Shown here in pieces: positions 20,629 to 33,247 of a stretch of DNA of 64,000 nucleotides. The stretch is from Hevea brasiliensis (lineage: Eukaryota; Streptophyta; Magnoliopsida; Malpighiales; Euphorbiaceae), in the NCBI RefSeq assembly GCF_030052815.1, contig NC_079504.1, positions 56,981,502-57,045,501 on the forward strand, given 5' to 3'. Below the pieces are notes generated by a model. The model saw only the letters and a program-made list of their open reading frames with translations. It was not told the DNA's origin and did no database searches. Both the position numbers and the translations under genes were made by a program. The number at the start of each line of letters is the position of its first letter. The stretch's first letter is position 1.

Positions 20629-23600
20629 TGTAACACACCTCACCCGTCTACAATGTAGTCGAGCAAGGTGTACTACATTCGGTGTCGGAGCACCCTATCC
20701 TGTCTTTTCGTGTACAATATTAATTTAATTGTCTATTTAATTATATTATCTTACGTATAGAATTTATTTATTTATTTATATCACATCTTATTTTTGTGAA
20801 GACCCAAACAGGGTCTCCTATGTTTTATTAGTGCATGGCGGGTTTCCTTATTTACCTGTTAAATAGTCCATATTTATTTCATGTCATCATAATACTCATA
20901 ATCATTTCAAATAAATAAAATACTTTATTTCATTCATATAAAATCAAATACAATATTTACAATTCTGTTTGCAATCACAAAATGATTTACATCATTTAAT
21001 TATATATAATACCCAAAATGCAAAATTTAACTATACATGAGCCCTACCAAAATAACAGTCTGAGATGACAATCTACACTGTAGCAAATCTGATCAAGGCC
21101 CTGTCTAAGCTCTACTATGACTACTAGTGGTCTCCTGTACCTACACGATGGAAAAATCAACGGGCTAAGTATAACGCTTAGTGGTGCATAAATTGAAATA
21201 AAAATAACTATGTAATTAAAATAATTATTTCACATATAATCTTATAAAGAAATATAGAATTTTAGGAGTTAAAGTCTTTTACGTGTTTATAAAACTTTGG
21301 AACAATTAAATTAATCGGAATCTTTTCATCATGTATTGTATGTTTGATCTTATTAAATTCATATTAATAGCCTTCTCATGTATTTATTTAAATTTTAGAT
21401 TTCTTACTCATATTTGTGCCCAAGTAACCTATGACAGACTATAAAGACTAGATACACAAGAGTATACTAGTTAGATATCCGTATGTCTAACATGTATACA
21501 TCTGTCATGTCAGGCACAAGGCCAGCGGGCAGGCATAAAGCCATAAATAAAATTAGGCACAATGGCTAACGGGCAGACATAAAGCCTAAGGAACAATTAT
21601 ATCAGACATATGTTGTCTGTCAATGATCATTCCTGTGGGTAGTACTGCAATCTGTAGTCCCTGATTGGTATATCAATTGATCTGTGCTATATAAATAAGT
21701 CTATGTGTACTTTGGGCAAATTAAATATTTCTAATTACTTATGATCTTATCATTTCATGTCATGCACTGTTAGTACTTTATAATAGTTTCATGTCAATTT
21801 ATAGTAGGAAAATAGGTTCCCCTTTTATTTTCATGTAACTTATGCAATTAGTAATTCATATAGGTACTTTACATGTCATGTATCACATAATATATTAAAC
21901 ATTTCTTTAGGTCCAGATTTAGTATCTTATTTTCTCCTAGCAAATTGGCTAAGATGTGGCCACTGTTTGACTACACTTCCTTCATGGAAGTTGTCTCTCT
22001 ATATCTTGTCTTTGTTTTTCTTTTTGAATCATGTCATTTGGAGTTTTAGAACTCAAGTTATGGTCAAATAACTAAAACTAGTTCATTAACTCACTCAAGT
22101 TCCAAAACTAGGCAGATTCTGGAGTTAATTTTTTCCAAATTATTTGGACATGTTACAGCCACTTTTAGGCCTAATGTTCTTCCTAGAAGTTATTACCCTA
22201 TATCTTATGATTACTCAAAATTTCGAATTACAATTTTTCAGGTCTTGCAGAATTAATTATAGCAAATTAACTGGCCTGGACTCAGGTGCCCTGTGTCTAC
22301 AAGATTTCAGGTTAAGGTAACTGGCTTTAACTCTAATTTTAGGGTTTCTACACTCAAATTTTAAGAAAAATTTCTAAATCAAAGTTGAAGCTCTATCTCT
22401 TAAGTTTTCAGAACAGTTTGTCTCATCCCATTTGGGATTTCCTAGTAAAAGTTATGATATAAATTCTATTCTAGGGTCAGGTGGTAGTTGAGACAAATTC
22501 CCGGATTTGGTGTACTAAATTATTCTAACAATTTGACTTAGTTCACTTGGGTTCTGGGTTCTGGTCAAAACATCAATATTGTAGATCTATGTCTTATAAA
22601 AACTTTAGCATTTGTTTCATTGTATTTGCAATTTTGTAGACCAAGTTATGACACTTTTGCCAAAACTGGTTGGGTACGTAATTATGGGCAGATTGGTTCT
22701 AGACAGTTTTGTTGATCTAAGTTTTACTAACAATTTGACTTGGTTAGAGGCAGATCTGGGTTCTATGTTCTTCATGAAAAATGTGTTTCTATGTCTTACC
22801 TTTCCAATGGTTCAAGACTCAGGTCATTCTGACCTTCCTAGTGTGAGCTATGGCCATTTGAACATTTACTGTTCATTTGGTCATTTTTCCAGGTCTAAAT
22901 TAAGGTTACCCAGATTCAAGTCAATTTTAGGCCAGGTTAAGGATAGTTTTTGGGAATGGTTTCTCCATGAAAAATGGGACATTATGACCCTAGTTTCATC
23001 TCCAATTGGCCTCATACCAATTGGAGCAACAAAACTCTATTTATGGTTCAAAAACCTCACTGGACTCATAGGTCTGAATTTCCTGCAAGAGAAATTATAC
23101 TCCAAATTTCAAATCCTCCCAACTTTCAAACTTCATTTCATATTCATAGCACTTCAAATAATCAACAATTCATCTCAACATACTCAATTTCAAGCCATAA
23201 TGCAAAAGTACTAAAATTAGATCAAAACTCTAACTCAAAGTTACAATTTCAAGCATATCACTTACAATTCAATATATATATCATCTCTACTTATTAATTA
23301 ATACCACTTATTATAATTTTGTTCATAGTTTCATCAAATCCTTACATCTCCTAAGGTTGCTGAATTCTAGGATATTCAATTGGTAAGAGTTTCTTTTTTA
23401 TTTTATGAAATTTCTACTCCTATTAACTCCAATTCAATGTTTAATTAAAGAAAAGAAGGATTAGCACTAACCTCTTGTAGTTCAATTTTAGACTTATCTA
23501 AACTTTGGAGTTTCTTTACTTTTTGGCTGCCCTTGTCTTCCTCAAGGTGTAGAATTAAATTTTTGAGAAGGACTTAGGGTTTTGGGGTGAGAAAAGCATG

Positions 23601-24342
23601 GAAAATTCAAGCTTAAGGAAAAGAAAAATGGTGGAAGGTGAGCTCCCATGGAATCCGGCTAAGGTAGAAAAATGGGAAAAAGAAGACGACTTGATAAATG
23701 TTAATTTGTCTTATGTAGTCATATTTATCTTATAGCAATTTGTATTAAATTTTTATGAGGTCATTTTGTAGTCATGCTTAGGTTAGCATGATGTAATGTT
23801 TAGGTAATATTTTTATTTCTTTTTCTTTTTCTTTTCTTTCATTTCTCATTTCCATTGCATAATTCAAAATTTTAATTCATTTGATGTGTTTTAATCTCTC
23901 TCATTTTAATTGACATTTAAATCAAAATTCAACTCTAGGGTTGCAATGACCAAAATGTCCTTCATGGTGCTTATCAGGAATTTCCCTTTACAGATTAGCA
24001 AATTTTCTTAAATTTTCTTTAACATTTTTAATGTCATTTAATCTTCATAAAATTTCTAATTTAGTCCCAAAAATTATTTCCTAGGACTCCCAGCGGGTCT
24101 GGGGTCGGCAACTGACTTTGCAGTTACTTTCCTGTACGGTCACCCATCGCTGTGACCCCAACTCATTTAACTCATTTTCAATTCTTGTCTTTTATTTTCT
24201 CTTAATTTTTCTTAGTCTTTATTCAGTCAATTTATGCTTCCTCACTCTAGTTTGAGTGTAGTTCTAGACATCCTAATTGTCCGAATAGACATTAGTCGTC
24301 GAAACAGTAGAATGCATGACTACCTAAAGTGAGGGCGTTACA
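20629..24342 (-). mobile_element. Solo LTR C, 3714 bp, related to the LTRs of D
   Basis: It starts TGTAACACACCTCACCCG and ends GAGGGCGTTACA, with 5-bp flanks matching at 4 of 5 positions. It contains no gag, pol, primer site or polypurine tract. Its first 75 bases closely match the LTR start of D at 54324, and it shares the orientation of A, D and F. The hairpin CTAAG...CTTAG is at 21165-21181. Solo LTRs arise by recombination between the two LTRs of one element. The open stretch 22612-23214 lies within the LTR, has no recognisable domain and is antisense. Confidence 0.82.
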
Positions 24343-24406
24343 TGATTCATTAATCGTGTCGTGCTTGTGTAAAATATCAACCCAAACATGACCCACTAAC
24401 CTATAT
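24343..24406. other. Short host segment between C and E
   Basis: It holds the right duplication of C (24343-24347) and the presumed left duplication of E, TATAT at 24402-24406. The middle, with CGTGTCGTG and AACATGACCC words, resembles an older dispersed repeat into which C inserted. Confidence 0.4.
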
Positions 24407-25954
24407 TGTAACACCCCTAATTGCAAAGCCTGGTATATTTCACTATTCCGGTGACCGGTGTCGATCCGGATAATTAAGGGAATTAGAACCTTGTCTAAGA
24501 CACCTAGATAAGCCCTGAACATAAATAATTAGTAATTGTCAAATAGTTAAGTATAAAGAAGAAAAATAGAACACAAAAAGTTAAATGAGCCGGGAGTCAT
24601 AGTGATGGGTGACTTTCTCTGGAATGACTGCGAGGTCAGTCTAAACCCAAATTTCGAACCATAAAATGTGACGCTGTGGTCCTTAGGACTATTGCGAACA
24701 CAGTGGAAAAGAGAAAATCACGAAAAAGAATTGTTAAGCAGGTTAAATAATTAGGTTAGGGATCCAGAAGAAATATCGAATAACTTATAAACCGGATTGA
24801 ACCAGCGAGGGGAAATTTGGTCAATTCACCCCTAGAGCTGACTCCTGACCTAACTGTCCAATAAAATAGGAGAAAAAGAAATTTCAGGATCAAGAATTAA
24901 ATTAAAGAACTAATGTAAAAATAAATATAAAAGAAAAAGAAAATTGAAAAAGTTTATTACCTCATGCTTACCTCATTGGATGACATCATCATGATGTCCA
25001 AATACAATTTTAATTTGCCTAACTAAATTGACTAAGTCAAAAGCATTTTTAAAGACTTAAAAATAAAAAAAAAATTGAAAAATTAAACCATTTTTCTTCT
25101 TCTTTTTTTAAGTGTGCCAGCTCCCATTTTCTTCTCTCTCTTTTTTCTCTCATCTCTTCCATCTTTCCACCATGAAAGCTTATTTTAAAGCTTTCTAAAC
25201 CAAAAATTCAGCCATAGATTTTGATGTTTCCTTGGTTAAAATTTGTCCTTGGGTCTTGATTTGAAGATTGAAAGTGAAAAAGAAAGGAAAATTGGAGAGT
25301 TGAGAAGATAGAAAAAAGCTTCATTTGAGGTAAACTTTCTTTTAAGTTAATTTAATTATGTATGCATGGAAGTGAACTTCAAGATGAGGATTTAAATTTA
25401 GGAATTACAAAAATTATGCATGTCTTGGTAAACCATGGAATTTTGGCCAGCCATGGTATTTAAGGTTTTGATAGTGTTTATTTAAATTAAACATGAATTG
25501 TGATGTGTTAAGAGGTGTTGAGCATGGTTAGTGAAGTGAATTTGAATGAATGGTGTTAATTGGAAAATTAGGGTTCTTAACTTAGAGTTTGGAAGAAAAA
25601 TTAGAGAATTGGCCAAATCATATTATTGACCTTATTTGAGTTGAGAAATGGTCAATTGTGACCATTTGTGGTGTGTATGAATTGTTGGAAACAAGTTTAA
25701 ATTCGGATTGGTGAGGGTTAATCTACAGGCAACTTGACCTAGGTCCCTTTCAGGGACCAAAACTGAAAATTTACCAACCCAATTGGTGTGAGGCCAATTG
25801 GGAATGAAACTAGACACAAAATGGCACATTTTTCATTTAGGAATCATGCCCAGAAAGTGACCATAACTTAGTGAACAATTAGGCCAAATCCGGAATTAGC
25901 AAACTTACCTATACAAAAATGACTAAATGAACAATAGTTATGTAAATGACCATA
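24407..25954 (+). repeat. 5' LTR of element E, first part
   Basis: It starts TGTAACACCCC at 24407 and aligns with 50841 onward. It is cut at 25954 by element G; the last five bases CCATA (25950-25954) are the target duplication repeated at 33854-33858. The LTR resumes at 33854. Without G it is about 3.5 kb. Confidence 0.85.
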
Positions 25955-26870
25955 TGATGAGGATCATCATGGAGCACCACCACCCTTCAAAAGGGCAATC
26001 ACTAGGGTGAGAGCTAAGCAACTTCAAAGCATGCTCATGGACCATAAAAGGATTTTCGGCTTAGGAGGGGAGCTGCATAAGGAAGGCCTAGCTTGCTTGC
26101 TCCAAGAATCTAAGTGGATCACCATATGCCAAGTTGGAGCTTCCATTGCCACATCACCAGCCATGTCAAATTCCATTGCCACGTCACCGACCACGTCACC
26201 AGCCACTTTGGACATGCCTCATGCCACCCTGGAGTCCACTTGGCAGCCACCTTGGTGTTTGTAGGGTTCACGCCACGTGGAGGGAGCTCATTGGTTCATT
26301 TGAATTAAAGAGAGCTACTTTTTGACCAAGTGGGCCCTAATATTCTGCCACAAAGAGGGACTAATTGCTGCCACCTTCTGCCCATTTGCAATAAATGTTG
26401 CTGCCATCTTTTGTCTTTATAATTAATGCACTTACTATTCTTATTAGGATAGCCAACATGGCATAATTGTTTGTAACTTTTGTCTTAACAAATTTAGCTT
26501 GTGTTTCTGTAACCCTAGGTTTATAAGGAAGAGAATACCATCTTCTTCCTTCAGTTTTTCATTGCTGCTGTACATGAGAGCCTCCCTTGGAGAGAGTTTG
26601 AGTCTTCTTTCTTGCTAGTTTCTGGAAGAAGTAGAACTTAGGCAACTTGATCACTTGCCTATTTTACTTGATGATCAATGTAATCTCCCACAAGTTGGGT
26701 TATTATGTTGACACTTGATCTGTTCCTTTTTGAAATATATATTCTGGTGCTTCTTTTTCCATAGAGATTGCATCTTATTTTGTTCAAAGAAAACTTATTT
26801 TGGTATTAATGATCCTTGGGTTCCATTAGAGGTCTGCATCCTTAGGCAATGTACATTTGGATGCTTATCA
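25955..26870 (+). repeat. 5' LTR of element G, 916 bp
   Basis: This is a direct repeat of 32938-33853. A subrepeat built on CATTGCCAC and GTCACC words lies at about 26144-26210. The frame that encodes the integrase tail in the 3' copy is open here too, up to the same TAG at 26262-26264. It ends at 26870, two bases before TTGGTATCAGAGC. Confidence 0.9.
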
Positions 26871-26873
26871 TAT

Positions 26874-26885
26874 TGGTATCAGAGC
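26874..26885 (+). other. Primer binding site of element G (initiator tRNA-Met type)
   Basis: TGGTATCAGAGC begins three bases after the LTR end, a perfect match to the plant initiator tRNA-Met complement. Confidence 0.9.
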
Positions 26886-26903
26886 ATTAAGGCATCAAAT
26901 CAA

Positions 26904-28181
26904 GTAAGTGTCCTTCATTCCTTATCTTCCTTTAGTTGATTTTTCTGTTTGGTTTAAGCTTCTAAGGCATTCTGCCAAAGAGGACATTTCTAGGGTTTTT
27001 GTTTTTCTTCATCTTCCATGCTTTCAATTTTTGTTTCTAGTACTTGCTGCTGAAATCTTCATCTAGGGTTTTAGAGAAGTTTCTTTAGATCTGTCTTTGA
27101 TTCCAGTTTTGTCTTAGGGTTTAATCTATATTTTAGCTTATACCATCTTTGTGCTAGCTAATTTCTTTGAACTCTTGCATAATATCAAGCATGTTGAGCC
27201 TACTGCAGTAAATTTGATTTATGAGAGATTGATGAATTGATGACTAAAATTGGGAATTGACATGATTAGTAACTGATAGCAGTGCAATTTTGATGATATA
27301 TCTACTGCACTATTGGAGTTTGTGGTGTTTGTGCTGGAAATTGTGATTTCTTACCATTGTTGAATTGGGGAAAATTATAGAAACGTGGGGTTAAAGTTTG
27401 AATTTGGTTTTGAAATTTCACCTGAATCATTTGGGTATAATTATTGTGCATCATACCAAATTTGGGGTGAAAATACCACTGTTTGCCTATTGAACCAAAT
27501 TTTGCGAAGAAACTGGACTATTTTTAGTTCACATATCAAACAAACCCAGAAAACTCTGAAAATTTGTAGGCTATTTATACCCCATTTTAGTAGTTCCCAT
27601 GTCAATTTTGGGGGTCGTTTGACACTGTTCTCTTGCTGAACCAAAATTTTGCGACAAACCTGATCAAATTTAGTTTACATAGTAAAACCCCTCAGAAGCT
27701 CTTGAAATTTTTCCAGTAGTTAGTCTGTATTGGGTTTCCTGTGTGTACCAAATTTTAGATCAAAATAGAGTCGTTTGTGTGGTGAACCAAAATTGGAGCA
27801 TATTTTTAGTAAATTATGTGAACTGCTGGTATCTGTTCTGCATTGATTATGAAATTTGATATTTGAGCTTGATATCATTTCATTAGGTTGTCTTCATTCT
27901 AGTTTACTAACTCTTCATTTGGTGTCTATATCTTATTTTGACCCCAGTGTCACATTGCTTGTTCTTGTGTCACGTCTTGTTCCTTGTCGTTCTTAATCAT
28001 TTTGTTTAAAATTTGTGAGTTTTTTAATCTCCATTGGTATCTTAGTTCCAAGGGAACCAAGCAAGAAGAAGTGAGTGGTAAAAGGCTTGAGGGTGTGAGT
28101 GCATTAGAGGGTAAAAGCCATATGTTTGTGTGAAACACCTAGAGAGGGTTAGCCATTTCCTACTAACTTATTTTCTTACAG
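26904..28181 (+). other. Candidate leader intron of element G
   Basis: GTAAGT begins at 26904 after ATCAA, just past the primer site. TACTAAC at 28161-28167, then TTATTTTCTTACAG ending at 28181, stand nine bases before the gag ATG at 28191. This is a strong donor, a textbook branch-point sequence and a pyrimidine-rich acceptor. The 1278 bases between are U-rich, as plant introns are, with no conserved coding frame. Splicing would place the cap-proximal leader directly before gag. The signals are seen; the splicing is inferred. Confidence 0.55.
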
Positions 28182-28190
28182 CTCAAAATC

Positions 28191-29390
28191 ATGTCAAATG
28201 AAACTGGTAGTAGTGGGGAGAGAGTCCTAGTTGATAAAGCTATGTATAGGGATACCGTGGCTGCACAATTTGAGAGGTTGACCTTGGGCATGAATACATT
28301 GAGGGATGACATGAATAGGATTTTAGAGGAGATGATAAGGGATAGGGAAGAGAGAGCAAGGGCTAGAGATGATGCTAGGGACAGAAGGCAAGAAGTGAGA
28401 AATATAGGGGAACCAAGAGTGGAGAACCTTGAGGGTGAAGTGCATGTTGAGGAAGAGTTTGAGGAAGCAATAGAAGAAGAATTTGAGGTTGGGAACTATA
28501 ACTATGGTGGTAGGGGTTATAGACCACCTAGGGCCAGGGGAGCTAGAGGTAGAAGAGGAGGTAGGTTGCCTAGATTTGGGGAGTATAGATATGGTGATTA
28601 TGGATATGGGGGCCCAGAAGAGAGGGTAGACACTAATGTGGGTAGTATTAAGATGAAAATTCCTCCCTTTCATGGGAAGGAGAATCCGGATGCTTACATG
28701 GAATGGGAAAGGCAAGTTGAGCTAATTTTTGAGTGTCATAACTATAGTGAAGAAAAGAAGGTGAAGCTTGCAGCTGTAGAGTTTAAGGAGTATGCTATAG
28801 TGTGGTGGGACCAGTTGATGGTTAGGAGAAGGACTTTAGGTCTTAGACCCATTGCTTCTTGGGAGGCTATGAAAGAAGTAATGAGGGAGAGATTTGTTTC
28901 CCAACACTACTTTAGGGAACTCCACCAAAGGTTGTAAAGGATGACACAAGGAGGGAAGAGTGTAGAGGAGTACTATAAGGCAATGGAGATAACCTTAGCA
29001 AAGGCACAATTAGATGAATCTTCAGAGGCTACTATGGCACTTTTCCTAGCATGTCTTAACATAGAGATTGCACATGTTGTTGAGTTGCACTCTTACACTA
29101 ATTTGACTAAGTTGGTGCATATAGCCATTAAAGTAGAAAAACAATTGAAGATGAAGAGAGCTTTGAAGTATGGTAGTGGTGTCCATTCAGCTCCAAAGGC
29201 CCTTTGGAAACCAAATGTAGAGAAGACTTCTAAGGGTGAGAAAGAAATTCCTAAGAAAGAAGAGTGGAAGGGGAAAGAAAAGGTAGAAAGTAAAGATAAG
29301 GAGAAGGGGAGTACTATCAGTACTAGGACTAGAGATGTGAAGTGTTTCAAGTGTTTGGGATATGGGCATTATGCTTCCCAAAGTTCTAAC
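28191..29390 (+). pseudogene. Gag of element G
   Basis: It starts at the ATG at 28191 (MSNETGSSGE). A charged coiled-coil-like start with RDREERARARD is followed by an Arg/Gly/Tyr-rich segment at about residues 100-145, suggesting RNA binding. The gag domain has PPFHGKENPDAYMEWE and ECHNYSEEKKVKLA. A TAA at 28935-28937 interrupts it and the same frame resumes with QGGKSVEEYYKAME. The zinc knuckle CFKCLGYGHYASQS, at about 29342, has Ser in place of the last Cys, so it has lost a zinc ligand. Confidence 0.82.
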
Positions 29391-31067
29391 AAGAGAGTCA
29401 TGGTGATTAGGGAAGATGGGGAGGTGGAGAGTGAGGAAGAAAATGAATCCGAACCATTGATGTTAGTTGAGGGGAATGAAAATGAAGAGGATGTGCACGT
29501 TGAAGAGCCATCCGATGGGTATGACTTTGCATTGGTTACCATGAGGACCTTGAGTGCTCAACCTATTGTGGATAGTGATGAGTTGCAAAGGGAAAACATC
29601 TTTCATACTAGGTGTGTGGTGAAGGAGAAATTGTGTAGCATGATTATAGATGGGGGTAGTTGTTGCAATGTGGCTAGTTCCTTACTTGTGGAGAAATTAG
29701 GATTGCCTACCCTTAAGCATCCTAAACCTGATGGGTTACAATGGATAAATGATTGCAACAAAGTGAAGGTAACTAAGCAAGTAGTGGTACCTTTCACTAT
29801 AGGGAGCTACCATGATGAGGTCTTATGTGATGTAGTGCCCATGATAGCTACACATATCTTGCTAGGTAGGCCATGGCAGTATGATAGGTATGTGATTCAT
29901 GATGGGAGGAAGAATCACTACAATTTGAAGAAAGATGGCCACACACATGCCTTGGTGCCCTTGTCACCAACACAAGCACATGAGGACCAAATGAGAATAT
30001 TGAGGGCTGTTTAGGGGAGAAAAGAGAGTTGGAGTGAAAAATTAAGAGAGGCCGAGCACAAGAGTGAAGAAAGTAAAGAAAATAGTGATGGGAAAGAGAA
30101 AAAGAAAGAAGTGAAAGAAAAGAAAGTGAGTGTAATGGAAAAGGGAGAGGGCTCGGGACAACAGGAGAGAAGAGAGAAAAAGATGAGCTTGTATGTTGGG
30201 GGAAGGGAGTTGAGAGGGGCTTTGAGGGGTGGGATGCCATTGTGCATTCTCATGTATAGGGAGAATTATTTAAATGTTTCTGACCTTGACCCCAATCTTC
30301 CTTCTTCTTTTGTGTCTCTTTTGCAGGAATACCAGGATGTGTTTCCGGATGAGATACCTTCGGATTTACCACCTATTAGGGGTATTGAACACCAAATAGA
30401 TTTCATTCCTGGTGCTCAAATTCCTAATAGACCAGCCTATAGGAGTAGTCCAACTGAGACTAAGGAGCTTCAAAGATAGGTAGATGAGCTTTTGGCTAAG
30501 GGACATGTCTGTAAGAGCATGAGTCCTTGTGCGGTTCCTGTTTTGCTTATGCCAAAGAAGGATGGAACATATAGGATGTGCATGGATTATAGAGCTGTGA
30601 ATAAAATCACTGTAAAGTATCGCCACCTTATTCCTAGATTGGATGATTTGTTGGATGAATTGCATGGTTCTTGTTTTTTTATTAAGATTGATTTGAAGAG
30701 CAGTTACCATCAAATTAGAATGAGAGTTGGTGATGAATGGAAAACTGCCTTCAAAACAAAACATGGTTTATATGAGTGGCTAGTGATGCCTTTTGGTCTC
30801 TCTAATGCCCCTAGTACTTTCATGAGGCTTATGAATCATGTTTTGAGAGCTTTTATTGGACAGTTTGTTGTTGTCTACTTTGATGATATTCTTGTCTATA
30901 GCAAAAACATTGATGATCATTTGCATCATTTAAAACTTGTGTTTGATGTGTTGAGAAAAGAAAAATTATATGCAAATGTGAAAAAGTGTTCTTTTTGCTT
31001 AGAAAGAATTGTGTTTTTGGGATTTGTTGTGAGTAGCAAAGGTGTTGAAGTAGATGATGAAAGGTTA
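29391..31067 (+). pseudogene. Protease and reverse transcriptase of element G, N-terminal frame
   Basis: The frame continues from gag. The protease motif SMIIDGGSCCNVAS is at about 29640, then LLGRPWQYDR. A Lys/Glu-rich linker follows the TAG at 30012-30014. Reverse transcriptase has [46 protein letters not shown] and the catalytic YFDD at 30876-30887. A TAG at 30477-30479 stands at a Gln position. The frame is lost by a 1-base deletion near 31065, after which pol continues in another frame. Confidence 0.86.
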
Positions 31068-32434
31068 AGGCAATTAGAGATTGGCCAACACCTAAAAAAG
31101 CATCTGAAGTTAGGAGCTTTCATGGATTAGCAAGTTTTTATAGGAGATTTGTACCTAACTTTAGTTCATTGGCTGTTCCATTAAATGAACTTGTCAAAAA
31201 GAATGTGACATTTGTTTGGGGTAAAGAACATGAACATGCATTTCCCATGCTTAAAGAGAAATTGTGTTCTGCAGCTTTATTAATTTTGCCTAATTTTGAC
31301 AAGACATTTGAGATTGAATGTGATGCATCAGGTATAGGGATTGGAGCTGTTCTCATGTAAGAGAAACATCCAATTGCTTATTTTAGTGAAAAGTTGCATG
31401 GTGCCACATTGAATTATTCTACATATGGCAAAGAATTATATGCATTAGTTAGGGCATTAGAGACATGGCAATATTATCTATGGCCTAAGGAATTTGTCAT
31501 ACATTCTGATCATGAGTCTTTGAAGTATATCAAAAGCCAACATAAGTTGAGTAGGAGACATGCTAAATGGGTAGAATTTATAGAGTCTTTTCCTTATGTT
31601 GTGAAATATAAGCAGGGCAAAGAGAATGTGGTAGCTGATGCACTCTCCCGCAGGTATAATCTTCTTACTACTCTTGATTCTAAATTATTGGGATTTGAGT
31701 ATGTTAAAGAATTATATGAGTATGATGATGACTTTGCTGCCATATTCCATGCATGTGAGAAATCTGCATTCCAAAAGTACTTTAGGCATGATGGATATTT
31801 GTTTAAAGAAAATAGATTTTGTGCACCTAAAAGTTCTTTGAGGGAATTGCTTGTAAATGAGAGTCATAGTGGAGGCCTTATGGGCCATTTTGGTGCTGCC
31901 AAAACACTAGATGTCCTTAGGGAGCATTTCTTTTGGCCTCACATGAGAAAAGATGTTGAGAGACTATGTGCTAGATGTGAGACTTGTAAGAGAGAAAAGT
32001 CTAAGGTGATGCCTCATGGGCTATACACACCTTTACTCATGCCTAAGCATCCTTGGGTTGATTTATCCATGGACTTTGTCTTGGGATTGCCTAGGTCACA
32101 AAGGGGTCATGATTCAATTTTTGTTGTTGTGGATAGGTTTTCAAAAATGGCTCATTATATCCCATGTCACAAAAATGATGATGCTACATATGTTGCTAAT
32201 CTATTCTTTAGGGAGGTTGTTAGGTTACATGGTATACCTATAACCATTGTGAGTGATAGGGATGTCAAGTTCTTGAGTCATTTTTGGAAGGTTCTTTGGG
32301 GAAAATTGGGAACTAAGCTACTTTTCTCTACTACTTGCCATCCCCAAACTGATGGCCAAACAGAAGTAGTGAATAGGACCTTAGTCACACTTTTGAGAGC
32401 CTTAGTGAAACAAAATTTAAAGTCTTGGGAGTAA
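31068..32434 (+). pseudogene. RNase H and integrase core of element G
   Basis: After the frameshift the connection and RNase H continue: [13 protein letters not shown], then [38 protein letters not shown] and VVADALSRR, with the acidic residues in place. A TAA at 31358-31360 falls where a Gln is expected after VLM. Integrase has its zinc finger in [10 protein letters not shown] and CARCETC, and core residues in [19 protein letters not shown] and [15 protein letters not shown] at 32432-32434 cuts the core. Confidence 0.86.
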
Positions 32435-33247
32435 TACATACCATACATAGAATTTGCATATAATAGGGTTCTGCATTCATCTAGTGGATACTCTCCTTTT
32501 GAGCTTGTTAATGGTTTTAATCCACTTACTCCCTTGGATTTGTTACCATTGCCTATTGATCATGTTGCTTCATTGGATGGTGAGAAAAAGGTTGAAATGG
32601 TTAAAAAGATGCATGAACAAGCTAGGTTGCATCTAGAAAAGAAAAATGAGCAATATGCATCTCATGCTAATAAGGGGCGAAAGCCTATGATTTTTGAACT
32701 TGGTGACTTGGTATGGATCTATTTAAGAAAGGAAAGGTTTCCTAACCAAAGGAAATCTAAGTTGCTTCCTAGAAGTGATGGCCCTTTTCAAGTGCTTGAA
32801 AGAATTAACAATAATGCTTATAAGATAAAATTGCCTAGTGATTATGGTGTTAGTAATACTTTTAATGTAACTGATCTAACTCCTTTCCTTGGTGCAGAAA
32901 CAAATTCGAGGAAAAATTCTTTTCAAGTGGGAGAGGATGATGAGGATCATCATGGAGCACCACCACCCTTCAAAGGGGCAATCACTAGGGCGAGAGCTAA
33001 GCAACTTCAAAGTATGCTCAAGGACCATAAAAGGATTTTCAGCTTAGGAGGGGAGCTGCATAAGGAAGGCCTAGCTTGCTTGCTCCAAGAATCTAAGTGG
33101 ATCACCATGTGCCAAGTTGGAACTTCCATTGCCACATCACTAGCCACGTCAGATTCCATTGCCACTTCACCGACCACGTCACTAGCCACTTTAGACATGC
33201 CTCATGCCACCCTGGAGTCCACTTGGCAGCCACCTAGGTGTTTGTAG
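32435..33247 (+). pseudogene. Integrase C-terminus of element G, running into the 3' LTR
   Basis: The frame is open from 32435 to the TAG at 33245-33247. It holds GDLVWIYLRKERFP, NAYKIKLP and FNVTDLTPF, then passes through the polypurine tract and about 310 bases into the 3' LTR, encoding ITRARAKQLQ and a Ser/Thr/Ala-rich tail. CRM-clade integrases are known for a C-terminal motif partly encoded in the 3' LTR; the arrangement here fits that. The 5' LTR keeps the same tail open. Confidence 0.78.
32925..32937 (+). other. Polypurine tract of element G, inside the coding frame
   Basis: AAGTGGGAGAGGA directly precedes the LTR start TGATGAGG. It is translated as part of the integrase tail. Confidence 0.8.

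Noticed and set aside
22612..23214. 200-codon open frame inside solo LTR C
   Set aside because: It lies in LTR sequence antisense to the element, has no recognisable domain, and the corresponding LTR region in A, F and D is not kept open.
30300..30327. TTTTGCAG splice-acceptor-like sequence in the pol of G
   Set aside because: It lies within continuous coding sequence between protease and reverse transcriptase that matches the family on both sides, so it is probably a chance match.
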